64,000 bases of DNA from assembly GCF_011075055.1 (NCBI RefSeq), contig NW_025401151.1, positions 62,001 to 126,000 on the forward strand, given 5' to 3'. This stretch comes from Mangifera indica. Its lineage: Eukaryota > Streptophyta > Magnoliopsida > Sapindales > Anacardiaceae. The position numbers and the translations under genes were made by a program. Positions 1 to 10,794 of the stretch are shown here, in pieces (position 1 is the first letter of the stretch; each line of letters opens with the position of its first letter). The notes below the pieces were generated by a model. It did no database searches and was not told where the DNA came from. It saw only the letters and a program-made list of their open reading frames with translations.

Positions 1-871
1 AGGGGTAAAATTATTATTTAAAAAATTTATTTAAACTCATAACTAGAATTACCCCTAAGTTTTAAAATTTTTATTTTTGACCCTTAACTTATATTTTCCA
101 AGTTTAAAAAATGACCTTCCCCCCCACACAGGTCTAGGGTTCCAATATCTTTATCTTTTATGCATTTGCGACCACCTCCTCCAATCTGAAAACTCTCAAT
201 TTCACCCCCTCTTTAATTTCAATTTTTAGAGCAACTCCAGCGTTGTTCTCCCTCCGTTGCTGGCATCTTCCTCTGCCGAGACCAAGCCAATGTCACATCC
301 TCCATTCATCAACCATCACTGACCAATGAAGACACGATTCTAGAAGGCAACAAAGACACAATTCAAGATGAGGACAAAGACATGATTCCAAACGATTTCT
401 CTTGACGTTTTCCCAAACTTGATTCTAGATCAGATGATGACAATGCCTCATAGGGTTTTTCCAAATGGAGAAGAGACGACGAGTCGTCTTCATTTGAGAC
501 AAAGACAAGAATCGTGTCTTCATCTGGAGATGAACAAATGTCATTGTCGGTGGGCTTTGTTTTTTAGTGAAGGGATGATGCAACAGTGGCTTCATCTCAA
601 CAGAAGAGGATGTCGGTGACAAAGGGAGAACGATGTCAGAGATGCTCTGAGACAGAAATTAAAGAGGGGGTAAAATTGAGAGTTTTTAGAGTGTAGGGGG
701 CTGCTGAAATGGGTAAAAGATATGTTGTATTGGAACCCAAGACTTGGGGGGCAAAGGTCATTTTTTAAACTTGGAAATTTTAAGTTAGTGGTCAAAAATA
801 AAAATTTCAAAGCTTAAGGGTAATTCTAGTTATTAGTTTAAACAAATTTTCTAAATAATGATTTTACCTCT
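1..871. mobile_element. Foldback MULE-like element with ~225-bp inverted ends
   Basis: The first ~225 bases and the last ~220 (about 655-871) are inverted copies of each other. The left end starts aggggtaaaattattattta and the right end is its near-perfect reverse complement, closing at acctct. Inner landmarks pair too: the stretch near 190-220 (ctctcaatttcaccccctc) matches inverted sequence at 655-687. The middle (240-650) is richer in GC and has no recognisable gene; short open frames there look like chance. Long inverted ends and no coding capacity fit a non-autonomous Mutator-like element, similar in build to the one at 34547-35285. The target duplication cannot be tested because the left flank lies outside the window. 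Confidence 0.7.
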
Positions 872-1245
872 AACAATAACTGTAAAAATTAACAAAAGGG
901 TTGGTGTTTCGAAAGTTAGTGCGGGTTATTTTGGGTTTTTACTATACCTCTAGTGGGAATTAGTTTTTGGCCTTTATAAAATAACTCACATTTATTAAAT
1001 AATGGAACTAAAATTTACAAAACAAATAACTAAATTGAAAATTTTATCTCTGACAATAACTGTAAAAAATTTTATCTCTAACAATAACTGTAAAAATTAA
1101 TAAAAGGGTGGGTGTTTTGAAAGTTAGTGGGGGTTATTTTGGGTTTTTACTATACCTCTAGTGGGAATTAGTCTTTTGGCCTTTATAAAATAACTCACAT
1201 TTATTAAATAATGGAACTAAAATTTACAAAACAAATAACTAAATC
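871..1245. repeat. Tandem duplication, period ~208 bp, two copies
   Basis: A block beginning taacaataactgtaaaaatt at 871 recurs at 1079 and stays alignable to about 1245. Both copies carry the same landmarks: ttattttgggtttttac, then ctctagtgggaattag, then actcacatttattaaataatgg. No coding content is seen. It directly abuts the right end of the foldback element and may be remnant transposon DNA. Confidence 0.75.
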
Positions 1246-2110
1246 GAATTTTTTTTAATGGCACGACTCAAAACCAAATTGCCACAATTTTTTTAAATAA
1301 TGGAGTTCGGCTTTTCCAACTTCAATCCTGCAAATTCATCTTCTCCAACTTCAATCTGATGCAAATTTGAACCAGCGCCACACTTAAACGTCGACGTTCC
1401 GCAACGTTCACTAATCCAGCTGTCTGTACGCTGCGTTTCATCCGGAGCCATGTCGTTTCGAATGTGAATTGATGTAAAAACAGTGTAACTAATTTTGGTT
1501 ATGTTATCAGGATTATGGAACTGTTCACCTCTGATTTCTTTCTTTCTCTTGATTCTTCTTCCTCTATTTCATTGCTAGCTTGTTTCTTACTCCAGAACAC
1601 ATCACAATCTTTAAACTTCTTAATCAAATATCGATTCTCTCAAGGTTCAATTGAAATCATTCTTATTTTCCTAGTCGATTTTTCTCAGTTGTGGTATTTT
1701 CAATCGAATGACATTTGTATATTATTAACTATTATCGTAAATTTATAATAATTATACATACATACGAATTGAAAGGTTTTGAAATATCAGAAAATAATCA
1801 GTGTCTTTGTAGGTTTATTGGAATATTGCTCACACCCAACTATAGTTTTGAAGGGGAAGAGTATTTTTGACAGTGAAATCTGTTGATTTAACTTTCTGTG
1901 TGTTTCCTTATGGAATCAGACTAAGATTCGTCGGCGTTTTTCAGGTAATTAATAAGAATTATGATTTTTTTAATTTTGATTACTATGAAATTAATTGGAA
2001 TTTGGGTAAATCGTTGTATCAAATTAATGGTATCGTAGCTGGGTCAAATTGGTAGCCACAACAAATTAGCAAATGGAGCTAGGGCCCTATCATTGACTAT
2101 TGTTGAAAGG
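1246..2110. other. Intergenic, no recognisable gene
   Basis: AT-rich sequence with short open frames (for example 1515-1748 and 1867-2055) that show no family motif, no plausible codon bias and no neighbouring exons. I see no RNA gene and no clear transposon end here. Confidence 0.5.
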
Positions 2111-2116
2111 AGCACT

Positions 2117-2500
2117 TTTGTGGGTTCTCGTCTATCCTTAAGTTGCATCTGTTTTCAGTCTTCCTAATGAAAAAATTGTGTAAAGACATGAGAACGTTTG
2201 TGGATCATTGTCTCCTTAAGCTGCTTCTGTTCTCAATCTTTCTGATGGAAAATTTTGTAAAGACGTGTGAACGTTTGTAGGTCTTGTCTATTCTTGAGCT
2301 GCCTTCATTTTAAGTCTTCCTTATGGAAAATTGTGTAAAGACATGTGAATATTTGTGGATCCTTGTCTATCCTTGGGCTGTTCTTGATGCAAAAATTATA
2401 TAAAGACGTGAGAACGTTTGTGGGTCCTTGACTATCCTTGAGCTGCCTCTGTTTTCAATCTTTCTTATGGAAAAATTATGTAAAGTCATGAGAAAAGGGG
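2117..2500. repeat. Minisatellite, ~80-bp unit, about five copies
   Basis: Diverged copies of one unit follow each other. Each contains a gtctatccttgagctg-like start, a ctgttttcaatctttct middle and an end like tgtaaagacatgagaacg. The unit ends recur at roughly 80-base steps. Copies differ by substitutions and small gaps, so the array is old. It lies just upstream of the DUF2921 pseudogene. Confidence 0.75.
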
Positions 2501-2720
2501 AAGAAGTTGCAGAAAATTATGTAAGAAATAAAATTGAAATGAAAATATATGGTCAACTGGACAGATAGTCATATATAAGTTCTCATCCCTCTCTTTTATC
2601 CCACTTCATACTCCTACCTCACAATTAAATGGGCAATATCTTGTGCATCTACTTGTTTTTGCATTACTGTTTCATGGCTACCTTGTTGGAGAAAAATACC
2701 CAGATGGGTACTCTTATTAA

Positions 2721-4587
2721 ATGAGTTTTGATATGTCAGTCAGAAGCTCTAGACAGAAAATTGGATGGGTTCTTCCCTTCAGGTCTCTGTTGGTGATCAA
2801 ATTATTCAGTCACCAGATTATTGCTCCATCCCAATCTCAAGCTCAAGGCCCCCGGGTTCTAGCGTTGAAGGGAATACCAACCTTAGTTCACCACTCAACA
2901 TCATCTACAAATTAAGCATCTCACCTTATTATTATGAGGGGCTGGATAGTGTCAAAACTCTAACTAATACATCATCGTGTGAGAAATATGGGCGAGTTGA
3001 AATATTTGTTGAAGGGATTTATGATCCTTAAGCAATCAGAAACTGGAAAACGATTTAATGGACTGCAAGTTTCTTGTCAATCTTCAGTTTCCTCCACTAA
3101 ATGCGAAGGAAAATGGGATCTATATTAGGGGAACCATCACAAGTGCTCGCAACAATGATGATCCTCTTTACTTTGAGCCTCTCCATGTCACTTCAACTGC
3201 TTCTTACACCGTCTGGGAAAGAAAATCAATCTAGCAGATGGATTTGGTGATCCTTATGACTCTAGTCTCCAACACACTTGCCTGTGTCTTTATAGTGTTC
3301 CAATTTTTGTATGCGAAAAAGAACCCCACAGTTCTGCCTTTCATTTCGCTTATCATGCTCACCGGCTTGACTCTGGGTCACATGATAGTTCTTGTGTTGA
3401 ACTTTGAAGCCTTGTTCTTGTGAACCCACGATTTATGTAGCACGGAAACGGAAACGGAGAAATGTGGAAACGCAGAAACGAAAACGTGGAAACGCATTTT
3501 TAAAAAAATATAAGAAACAGAAACGTAGGGAAACTTATAAATATGAAAAATATAAGGGCTTTTAATAAATACTAAATTTTTATAACAAAAATACATAAAC
3601 TTGTATAATATAAAAATAAATAATGAAAAAGAATGAAGAGAAAGAATACTATAAAATAGAACTATAGAACCTATTGTAAATTGTTCTTGAGCAAACACAC
3701 GTAGATATTTAAGAAAAAAACAACAATACACACCAATCTATATGATATGTTGGGAAAGAGATGAGTAACACATCAAAGATTAGAGAAGAGATGAATTCAA
3801 TATGAGATTTAAAGACATTTTCAGTTTGAAAATACAAAAGATATGTGTTTAACCGATTTCACAATTTTTTTCTAAAAGAAACGTGTTTCAAAATTTTTCC
3901 TCTAAAGGATGGCTAGAAGTGCACAAAGCGATTGTAAGAATAGTCACGATGGTGGCTTTTCTGTTACATTTTCCTCTTCTCCAGCTTTCACGGTCCAAAC
4001 GAATGGGTGAAAACAACCATAAGGCATTGTGGGCTGCAGAGAAGAAGGCATTATTTTTGTCTTTGCCATTGCATCTAGCTGGAGGTTTAATAACTTTTTA
4101 TGCAAGCTGGAAGAACAACAATGTTGGGTTTTCAACCCAATATTATGATCATTATTATTCTCAAATTGAGAACAACCAGCATTCTCTTTGGAGGGACTTG
4201 AGATCTTATGCTGGTTTCATCCTAGATGGTTTCCTCTTCCCACAAATCCTCCTCAACATGTTCTACAACTCAAGAGAAAAGGCACTTTCTCGTTTGTTTT
4301 ACATTGGATTCACCTTGGTTCGCTTAGTGCCGCATGCATATCACCTTTACAGGGCTCATAACTATGTTCAGAATTTTGATGTTTCATACACATATGCAGA
4401 CCCTACTGCAGATTTTCACTCCACTACTTGGGATGTCACCATCCCGCTTGTTGGTATCCTTCTTGCAGCAATTATATACCTCCAGCAGCGATTTGGCGGG
4501 TGGTGTTTCCTTCCTCACTGGTTCAGGGTGCTGGAAGTAGTTTATGAGAAGGTTCCAGAAGAGGTACCAGAGGCTACTGAAGAATAG
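2721..4587 (+). pseudogene. DUF2921 (SWEET-like) membrane protein, truncated and broken
   Basis: Three stretches match the plant DUF2921 family, whose members have a large N-terminal non-membrane part and a C-terminal multi-pass part. From 2721 to 3220, across frame shifts and stops, come MSFDMSVRSS, SVGDQ, SPLNIIYKLS, RVEIFVEGIYDP, then CKFLVNLQFPPLN and DPLYFEPLHVTS. From 3238 to 3423 a hydrophobic part reads MDLVILMTLVSNTLACVF and ISLIMLTGLTLGHM. From about 3866 to 4587 an open frame of more than 230 codons reads GWLEVHKAIVRIVTMVAFLL, LWAAEKKALF and several hydrophobic segments. The gene is dead: there is a frame change between 2721 and 2765, a stop after EGIYDP, a TAG just before MDLVIL, an inserted block at 3424-3865, and no proper N-terminus. 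The C-terminal frame could still be transcribed. Assignment to the family is firm; its biochemical role is not known to me. Confidence 0.85.
3424..3865. other. ~440-bp insertion splitting the DUF2921 pseudogene
   Basis: DUF2921 proteins run from the NFEALF motif (ends ~3420) almost directly into the RNVFQ...GWLEV motif (~3868). Here about 440 foreign bases intervene. The left part is rich in ggaaacg repeats (3442-3535); the rest is AT-rich. No clear inverted repeat or target duplication was found, so the class of insert is open. A minus-strand open frame across it (3378-3731) reads through the pseudogene and is probably not a gene. Confidence 0.6.
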
Positions 4588-5130
4588 AATAAGTATGCAT
4601 ATTTGGTGTAATATAGTAAAATTTGTGTGACATGTATTTACTTGTGTTTGATTCCATGCTGTTGAAGTTGTATGGAAGAACTCTTTTGTAAACAACACTA
4701 TGCGCTTTGAGAAATAAGAGGTATCTCGTTATATTATCTTGAATCATTGTAATTGGGTTATTAAAAGGGTGTAAAGTATCTAGTAGCTATTCAAATGTTG
4801 TAATTGAGCTTTTTGGGTTTGTGGCTTATTTTAGTGTAAACAAGGAATTTTGCTACTTTTTTTTTTTTGAAAGTCTCAGTCAGAAAAATTAATTTATAAA
4901 TTGTTTAGGTTTTGTAGTAGGATACTAGTTCTTAGGTTTGAGTAGTAAGGAGTTTTGTGGTTTTTTTCTTTTCTAAAAGTTATATAATTGAAAAAAATAA
5001 TTTATTAATTTATTAGATTTTAGAATATGTCACTTTTGGGTTGGCTGCGAAAAAGGTTAAATGAGGTGTTAGAGAATGTAAAGTCCAAGGGAATAATTGG
5101 TAATTTCGAGTGGGATTTAGAAGACAATGG
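4588..5130. other. 3' flank of the DUF2921 pseudogene
   Basis: AT-rich sequence following the stop codon, with polypyrimidine runs near 4856 and 4965. No gene, RNA or repeat is recognised. Confidence 0.5.
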
Positions 5131-5133
5131 TTA

Positions 5134-5609
5134 GGGAATGTTTGGTTTGGATAATGTTTTATTACTAAAAATAAAAAATTATTTTAAAGATAGATTATTT
5201 AGAAGTTTACTAGGTGTAGATTTTTATGTTTAAAAAAAATTAATAAGTATAATTAATTATTGTGTTTGATTAGAAGTATTATAAAAATACTAATATATTT
5301 TTTACTTAAAAGTCTTAAAGTATAATTATTATAAAATATTTTTATATTATTTGCTATATTAATTGAAAATGAAATTATTTTTATTCTAAAAATTAATAAA
5401 TAAGAAAATAATTATAATAAAATCAATATTAATTTAATAATATTTTAATACCTAAAATAAAGGTGAAAATAAGATTATCTTTTATATTACTTATCACATC
5501 ACTATTGATAATGAAAAATTACCGTAATATTTTATTACTTATAAATTATATTAATAATAAAAAATAAATTATCAGAATAATATTTAAAACTTGGTAACCA
5601 AACGCCATC
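5134..5609. mobile_element. Harbinger/Tourist-type MITE, 476 bp, TTA target duplication
   Basis: The element begins gggaatgtttggttt and ends ggtaaccaaacgccatc, whose reverse complement shares the gtttggtt core. It is flanked by the trinucleotide TTA on both sides (5131-5133 and 5610-5612), the usual Harbinger target. The interior is AT-rich and non-coding. Size and ends match the better-preserved copy at 26954-27434, so this is probably an older member of the same family. Confidence 0.65.
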
Positions 5610-6209
5610 TTAATACCATTAGATTGGCCGCTTGAAAATATTTATACATTAAAATCATTGATTAATAGATTATGTTTATAGATAGATATGTATTTAACAT
5701 AAACGAAGTGGTTAGAGATAAAACTGAGCTCCACTAAACCAGTTGAGCCGTACAATAAATAAGTACCAAAAAAGTAAAATTATATACACCTATTAACTTG
5801 CGCACTAAAGAAAGACTTCACAATGTGATTAGATGTTTATTTTTAATTTAAAATCAATTTATCATATAGTAATATATTATGCACTTGCACATAATTTTAT
5901 TATTATTGTAACTATAAATCCGACAAGATGAGCGGGTTGGAAATGTTAGAATTTATGTAAAAGAAAAAAACCTATAAATAAGTCTCTGAAAACTGTATTC
6001 TCCAAACAAAGCGTATCCATTTATTTTCCTGCACACTTCACAACACTTACTCGAAGCAAAAAAAGCTTGACATTCTATCCTCTGGAAATCATATCACCCA
6101 GAAGAGCAAACCTGGAAAACCAAACAAAGGAAAATATATATTGCATTTATCATGTTGTTATGCAATACTTATAAAAGAATACTAAGAACGGTAAGTGATA
6201 GAATCAGCA
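5610..6209. other. AT-rich intergenic sequence, possible MITE remnant
   Basis: No gene seen. At about 5825-5905 the sequence contains an aatgtgattagatg / tttaaaatcaatttatcatat pattern resembling the small MITE family better preserved at 33590-33715. This similarity is weak. The remainder is the 3' flank of the P450 pseudogene. Confidence 0.4.
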
Positions 6210-8400
6210 TCAAGTCTGTTTTCCTTCCAAAGTTATACCCAAGACCTCACTTATGTCTAGATCTTCAGGATTCATCCCACACAGAAGCTTCCAATCAAAA
6301 TGGTAAAGAAGTTCTGCGAGTGGCAGCTCAATATTTGGTAGTGCAAACGTTAAGCCTGGACAAGTTCTCCTTCCAGCTCCAAATGGAATGTATTCGAAAT
6401 CCATGCCCCCTGAAATCAATTGAGCTGTTAAGAAATCTCTCAGGATAGAATGTCTCAGCGTCATTCCAGTATCCAGGATCTCTTCCGATTGCCCATCCGT
6501 TGACAATGACTCTGGTTCTCTCAGGAATCTTGTACCCGTTAATCTCGCAACTCTCTCTGCATTCCCTTGGAAGTAAAAGAGGTACAAGAGATTGCAGCCT
6601 CAAGGTTTCTTTTACCACTGATTTCAAGGATCTCTTCCGATTGCCCATCCGTTGACAATGACTCTGGTTCTCTCAGGAATCTTGTACCCGTTAATCTCGC
6701 AACTCTCTCTGCATTCCCTTGGAAGTAAAAGAGGTACAAGAGATTGCAGCCTCAAGGTTTCTTTTACCACTGATTTCAAGTACTTCAATTCCTGAATTTC
6801 AGTTTCATCATCATTTCCTTTCCCATCAAAGACTCGTCTTACTTCAGCTTGTGCCTCTTTCATTACCCTTGGGTTTCTCATCAGTTCTTTCATTGCCCAC
6901 TGTAAAGCCGTTGCTGATGTCTCACTTCCAGCGCTGAAAATATCCTTAAAAAAAAAAACAAGTTACTAAATTTTTCAGCTTGGACACAATTTATTCAGTG
7001 CCCATTTTATAGAATCAAAATAATTGTCAGTTTATATATTGTTTTGCAGTTAGATTTCATAGAAGTGTTAAGCATTGTATAGTGTTTGACTAATTTTGCG
7101 AGTACCATGCAGTGACTAAACATGTCATCTATACAAGTTAGACTCACAATTTGTATTTCATACTATTACTCTTCCCAAAGTTACAATAAAAATAGGTTTC
7201 TGACCAATAAATTAGACCACTTTAAAAACTCAATTATTGTCCTTTATTGCTTGCCTAGAATTTTTTTCGTCTAATTTTACATAGTTCTTGTTGATGGATT
7301 TTTGCCATCAACATATATATAATATAAATAAGAAGGCCTCAAGGATCAAGGATGAAATATCTTATTAGCAAACAAGGAATAAAATAGTGAAATTAAAATA
7401 TCCGCTATGAAATTTCTGATTTATGTTAGTTTGCTTATATAACATAACTCTTAGAAGCAAAGGGTTTAAATTCTAAGTGCTTTAAGCGAAGTAAAGTAAT
7501 ATTATACTAACCCAGATGACTGCTTTGATGTTGTCAGTTAGGGGAAATTCAAGGTCACCTTCTCGCTGGACTCTCACAAGAACATCAACTAAATTTTCCT
7601 TTACTCCTCTTTCTCCCGTTTGTGTCCTCTCCTTCTCTGTATTCTCATTCAGGATTTTTTCAAGTATTCTATCACTCTTCTGATGCAGCTTCTCAAGCTT
7701 CAGATCCGTTCCACTGATAACTTGAATTGCTTTAACGGAAGGGTAGAAATCAACAATGGAGAAACCTACAGCTGCCTCTACGACTTCCAATACACATGAT
7801 ACGAAAGCTTCTTCATCTTTGCATCTTTCCCCAAAAGCCGCCCTGGCTGTTATGCCGTATGTTAAACTGACTATTTTATCACTTTAGATTGATTACTGAT
7901 CCTTCATTAACCTGTATGGCATTAGTGAGAGTTGAGACCTCCTCTTCCCTGACCGATTGCAGTGATTGGACCCGCCTGGCACTTTAGAGCTCTATGGTTG
8001 CAAGTTTCCAGAGCTGTCTCCAGCAATTTCCATACGGTGAAAAACCAATATCAGTATCCTTACCAACTTAGCGGAAACCAGAATGGGTCTGTCTGCAAAG
8101 TTGATGTCATGGGTTTTCATAACTTCTGGGGCAATCTCTGTAGAAGAAACTATGATGGTTGAAACTTCACCAAGCTGGAGGTGCAGCAAGGGTCCATTTT
8201 TCTTGGCCAAGTCTCTGAGGCGGCGATGGGGTTGTGAACTAACAGCTGGTGCAATTTTCCAATGAGAGGTAGTTTCCAGGGCCCTGGAGGCATCTTTGAG
8301 CTTGTATTCAGGATTTTGATCCCTTTATTATTTTGGCTGCCGTGAGCAAGAAAAGGATCAAAATAAATATGGGGGTGAACGAGCGCAATAGAAGCTCCGT
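6210..8400 (-). pseudogene. CYP71-type cytochrome P450 pseudogene
   Basis: Two P450 exons in the usual CYP71 arrangement. Exon 1 runs 8400-7512. It codes for a hydrophobic anchor ([14 protein letters not shown]), the proline hinge [45 protein letters not shown] and, near its end, ITARAAFGERCKDEEAF. The intron is 7511-6945. Exon 2 (6944-6210) has the I-helix [10 protein letters not shown], the K-helix KETLR, the YPERF motif and the haem loop [11 protein letters not shown]. An intact enzyme would be an ER-anchored monooxygenase of specialised metabolism. It is disabled in several ways: the expected start reads ACG (8400-8398), exon 1 changes frame after GSKS and again near the WRQL region with stops, a 152-bp duplication shifts exon 2, and an extra G in a ggggg run near 6407 shifts the frame just before the haem loop. 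Confidence 0.92.
6475..6778. repeat. 152-bp tandem duplication inside P450 exon 2
   Basis: Positions 6475-6626 and 6627-6778 are essentially identical direct copies starting aggatctcttccgattg. The unit is not a multiple of three, so it destroys the reading frame between the K-helix and the PERF region. The near-identity of the copies says the event is recent compared with the other lesions. The short shared aag at the junction is compatible with replication slippage. Confidence 0.95.
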
Positions 8401-10270
8401 GAAAATGGGGAAGACAAGCACCAGTATCGGTAGAACACTCTCCTCCCAAGGAGTTTTATCAAGTTTACTGTTGTACAACAATCATCTGAACATAATTAGT
8501 TGCTTTTGTTGAGAAAACAAGATATTACTTGGACTTTTCTTATCACTAATCAAAGAAAAGAAAATCCGTTTGCCTTTCTTTTGTTGGATGACGCAAGTTT
8601 ATCATCATGCTAAAATTGTATGATTACTAAATTCATTATATGTGACCCGGATCAATTCTGATCGTAAAATTTTTCTACAAATGGTGAATAAAGTATTCGC
8701 CAAATTAAGATTGGAATCTCCATCGTGACCAAGCTCTAAAAGGACTTGAAAGCCATTTTTTGTTAACTTATTGGGCACTGAATAATACTAGGTTGACAAT
8801 CTTTCCAACTGATGGCGAGTGTGTGGATACTTAGATGCAGAACCTCGTAAGATTTTGGAAAAATAGTTACTAGTCATACTGCAACCGTATTCTTTTATAA
8901 GTCATGGATAGACCTGACCATTCGTATCATTGGTCTTATTCATATCGTATCAGTTTGGGTTTGTGTCAAAGACCTTAAAGTCTAATCCAATCTAAAATAA
9001 AATGGTCTTAAAATTTCTCAACCTTAAACCAAATTGAAGTATGTCCGGATTGACTTGAACCAATCTAAATAACTCATACTATGTAACAAGTAAAATCATG
9101 TCATAACACAATATATAACAAAATTTGTTATGAAACAATATACTTTGTCAAATTTCAAGAATAACATGATTTGTTACAAAATAATACACAAAAAAACATG
9201 CTAATGGGAAACGACATTTTGTCAAAATGAAATTGCTTTATTTCATATTAATACTAATGCTTTGTTTATTGTCTCTTTATATGATAATCAATTACTCAAA
9301 TAAGTATGCAATTTCAATTTCAAAATAATGCAATTGACAACTAACGAGATTCATAATTACTTATCAAATATTTAATAAATTTAATATCCAATTCATATAA
9401 TTGATGTAACTATCATAAATATTAAAATCACTAACAAACATATAAATATGACATAGCAAATATAATAAGTTCAAATCAGTAGTATTTATAATACATCAAT
9501 CGAATAAAACAAATTAACTATAAACAATTTTTTACAAGTTTACCAAAAAGAGTTACTAAATTAAAATGAATGTTTTTAGATAATGTCGATTTAGTGTTTA
9601 GTGATGCAATTTCAATTTTGAATTACAGAATAAAAATTTTGTGGTTTGAAACTTTTTCTGTCAAACAAAGAAAATTATAAATATTAGAGATTTTTTACTA
9701 TTACGATATTATACAATATTTTATTTAAAATTTTTGGTTAGTTCGGGTGGGCTTTGTGTCAACCCAAAGCCGACCCAATTTTTTTGAGATCAACTCTAAC
9801 TTGATTTAACTATTTTTTGTGTCAAAAATCATAATCCTAATCTAAATTTTTTTTGTCATGTCCTATCGAATTAACAGATCATGTCAAATTTTATCAAGTT
9901 TAGTCATGCATTTGTTGGACAATAACGTGCATATATATGTTCATTATTTATTTGTGTAAACAATATGTATATAATATTGTAATGTAATATAAAATTGTAT
10001 AATTCTACGTGGCATTAGCGTCCGTCAAGTCATAAAACGAAGAGACCTTGCAACTAAGGTTTATCTTTTCTTGTCACAGTTGTCACCCGGCATCTTTACG
10101 ATGTTACAGTTTCACCCCATCTCAGGCCAAATCACAGCCCAAGCCCGATTCACTCAACCTTTGCTAGAGATTCCTCCAATCTCTGACCAGGGTTCCTCTG
10201 TTGAAGATCTCTGCCCTGTACTGCTGTTTATTCAATTCACTCTATTTTTGTGAATATTCAATGTCCTCAA
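8401..10270. other. Intergenic, AT-rich, probably degraded transposon DNA
   Basis: No gene is recognised. From about 8900 to 9905 there is very AT-rich sequence. Its two ends share loosely inverted phrases (gggtttgtgtcaaagacc near 8948 and a degenerate inverted match near 9755), which hints at an old non-autonomous element. I could not define its ends or a target duplication. 10010-10270 is the upstream flank of the P450 fragment. Confidence 0.4.
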
Positions 10271-10280
10271 TATTTTTGTG

Positions 10281-10544
10281 ATGGAATTTCAATGCACTTC
10301 CATTTCAATCCTTCTCACCTTTCTTCTCTTTCTCTTCATGGTGCTGAAGATAGGATTGAGATCAAAAGCCAGTGAAAGAACTTTACATCTACCTCCAGGG
10401 CCACGGAAATTACCTCTTGTTCGAAACCTGCACCAGCTTCTTGGCTCTCTACTGCATCCCAGCCTCGGGGACTTAGCCAAGAGATATGGTCCCCTTATGC
10501 ACCTACATCTTGCAGAACATAACATGAAGGATCCCAAGTCTTGA
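10281..10544 (+). pseudogene. Orphan N-terminal fragment of a CYP71-type P450
   Basis: An open frame starting ATGGAATTTCAATGC encodes a P450 N-terminus: a hydrophobic anchor ([16 protein letters not shown]), a basic stretch (LRSKASER), the hinge [19 protein letters not shown] and [15 protein letters not shown]. It then leaves the family and stops after 87 codons. This corresponds to about the first sixth of a P450 (normally ~500 residues). No further P450 exon follows. It faces the opposite way from the pseudogene at 6210-8400 and its anchor differs, so it is a separate copy. The promoter side may be preserved, but a functional enzyme is impossible. Confidence 0.85.
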
Positions 10545-10794
10545 AATAAAAAATTTCCAACATTATTCATATGGGTAATTTGTATAGCCTATATAACACT
10601 CACGTTATTATTCGAAATCCAGCAACAAATTAATACTGAAATCTCAGCATAAAATTTCTTTTTGAATTGGGATGCAAAAAAGTCAGGGCCAGATCTTCAT
10701 GGGACCTCCATCTACTGGTGTGGACATTAGGAAGCCACATGGTGGTGTATGAGGAGTTTTAGCAGTATAGTGTTCTAATGCAAGAACAAAAAAA
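10545..10794. other. Intergenic, nothing recognised
   Basis: Short AT-rich stretch between the P450 fragment and the start of the duplicated RLP downstream block. No gene or element recognised. Confidence 0.5.

Noticed and set aside
1515..2055. Small plus-strand open frames as genes
   Set aside because: No homology, AT-driven composition, no splice context and no neighbouring coding evidence.
3378..3731. 117-codon minus-strand open frame
   Set aside because: It spans the insert in the DUF2921 pseudogene, is dominated by Phe, Ser and Tyr from AT-rich DNA, and extends into the antisense of real pseudogene sequence.
6152..6448. Plus-strand 98-codon frame
   Set aside because: It is antisense to P450 exon 2 with its haem-binding motif on the minus strand.
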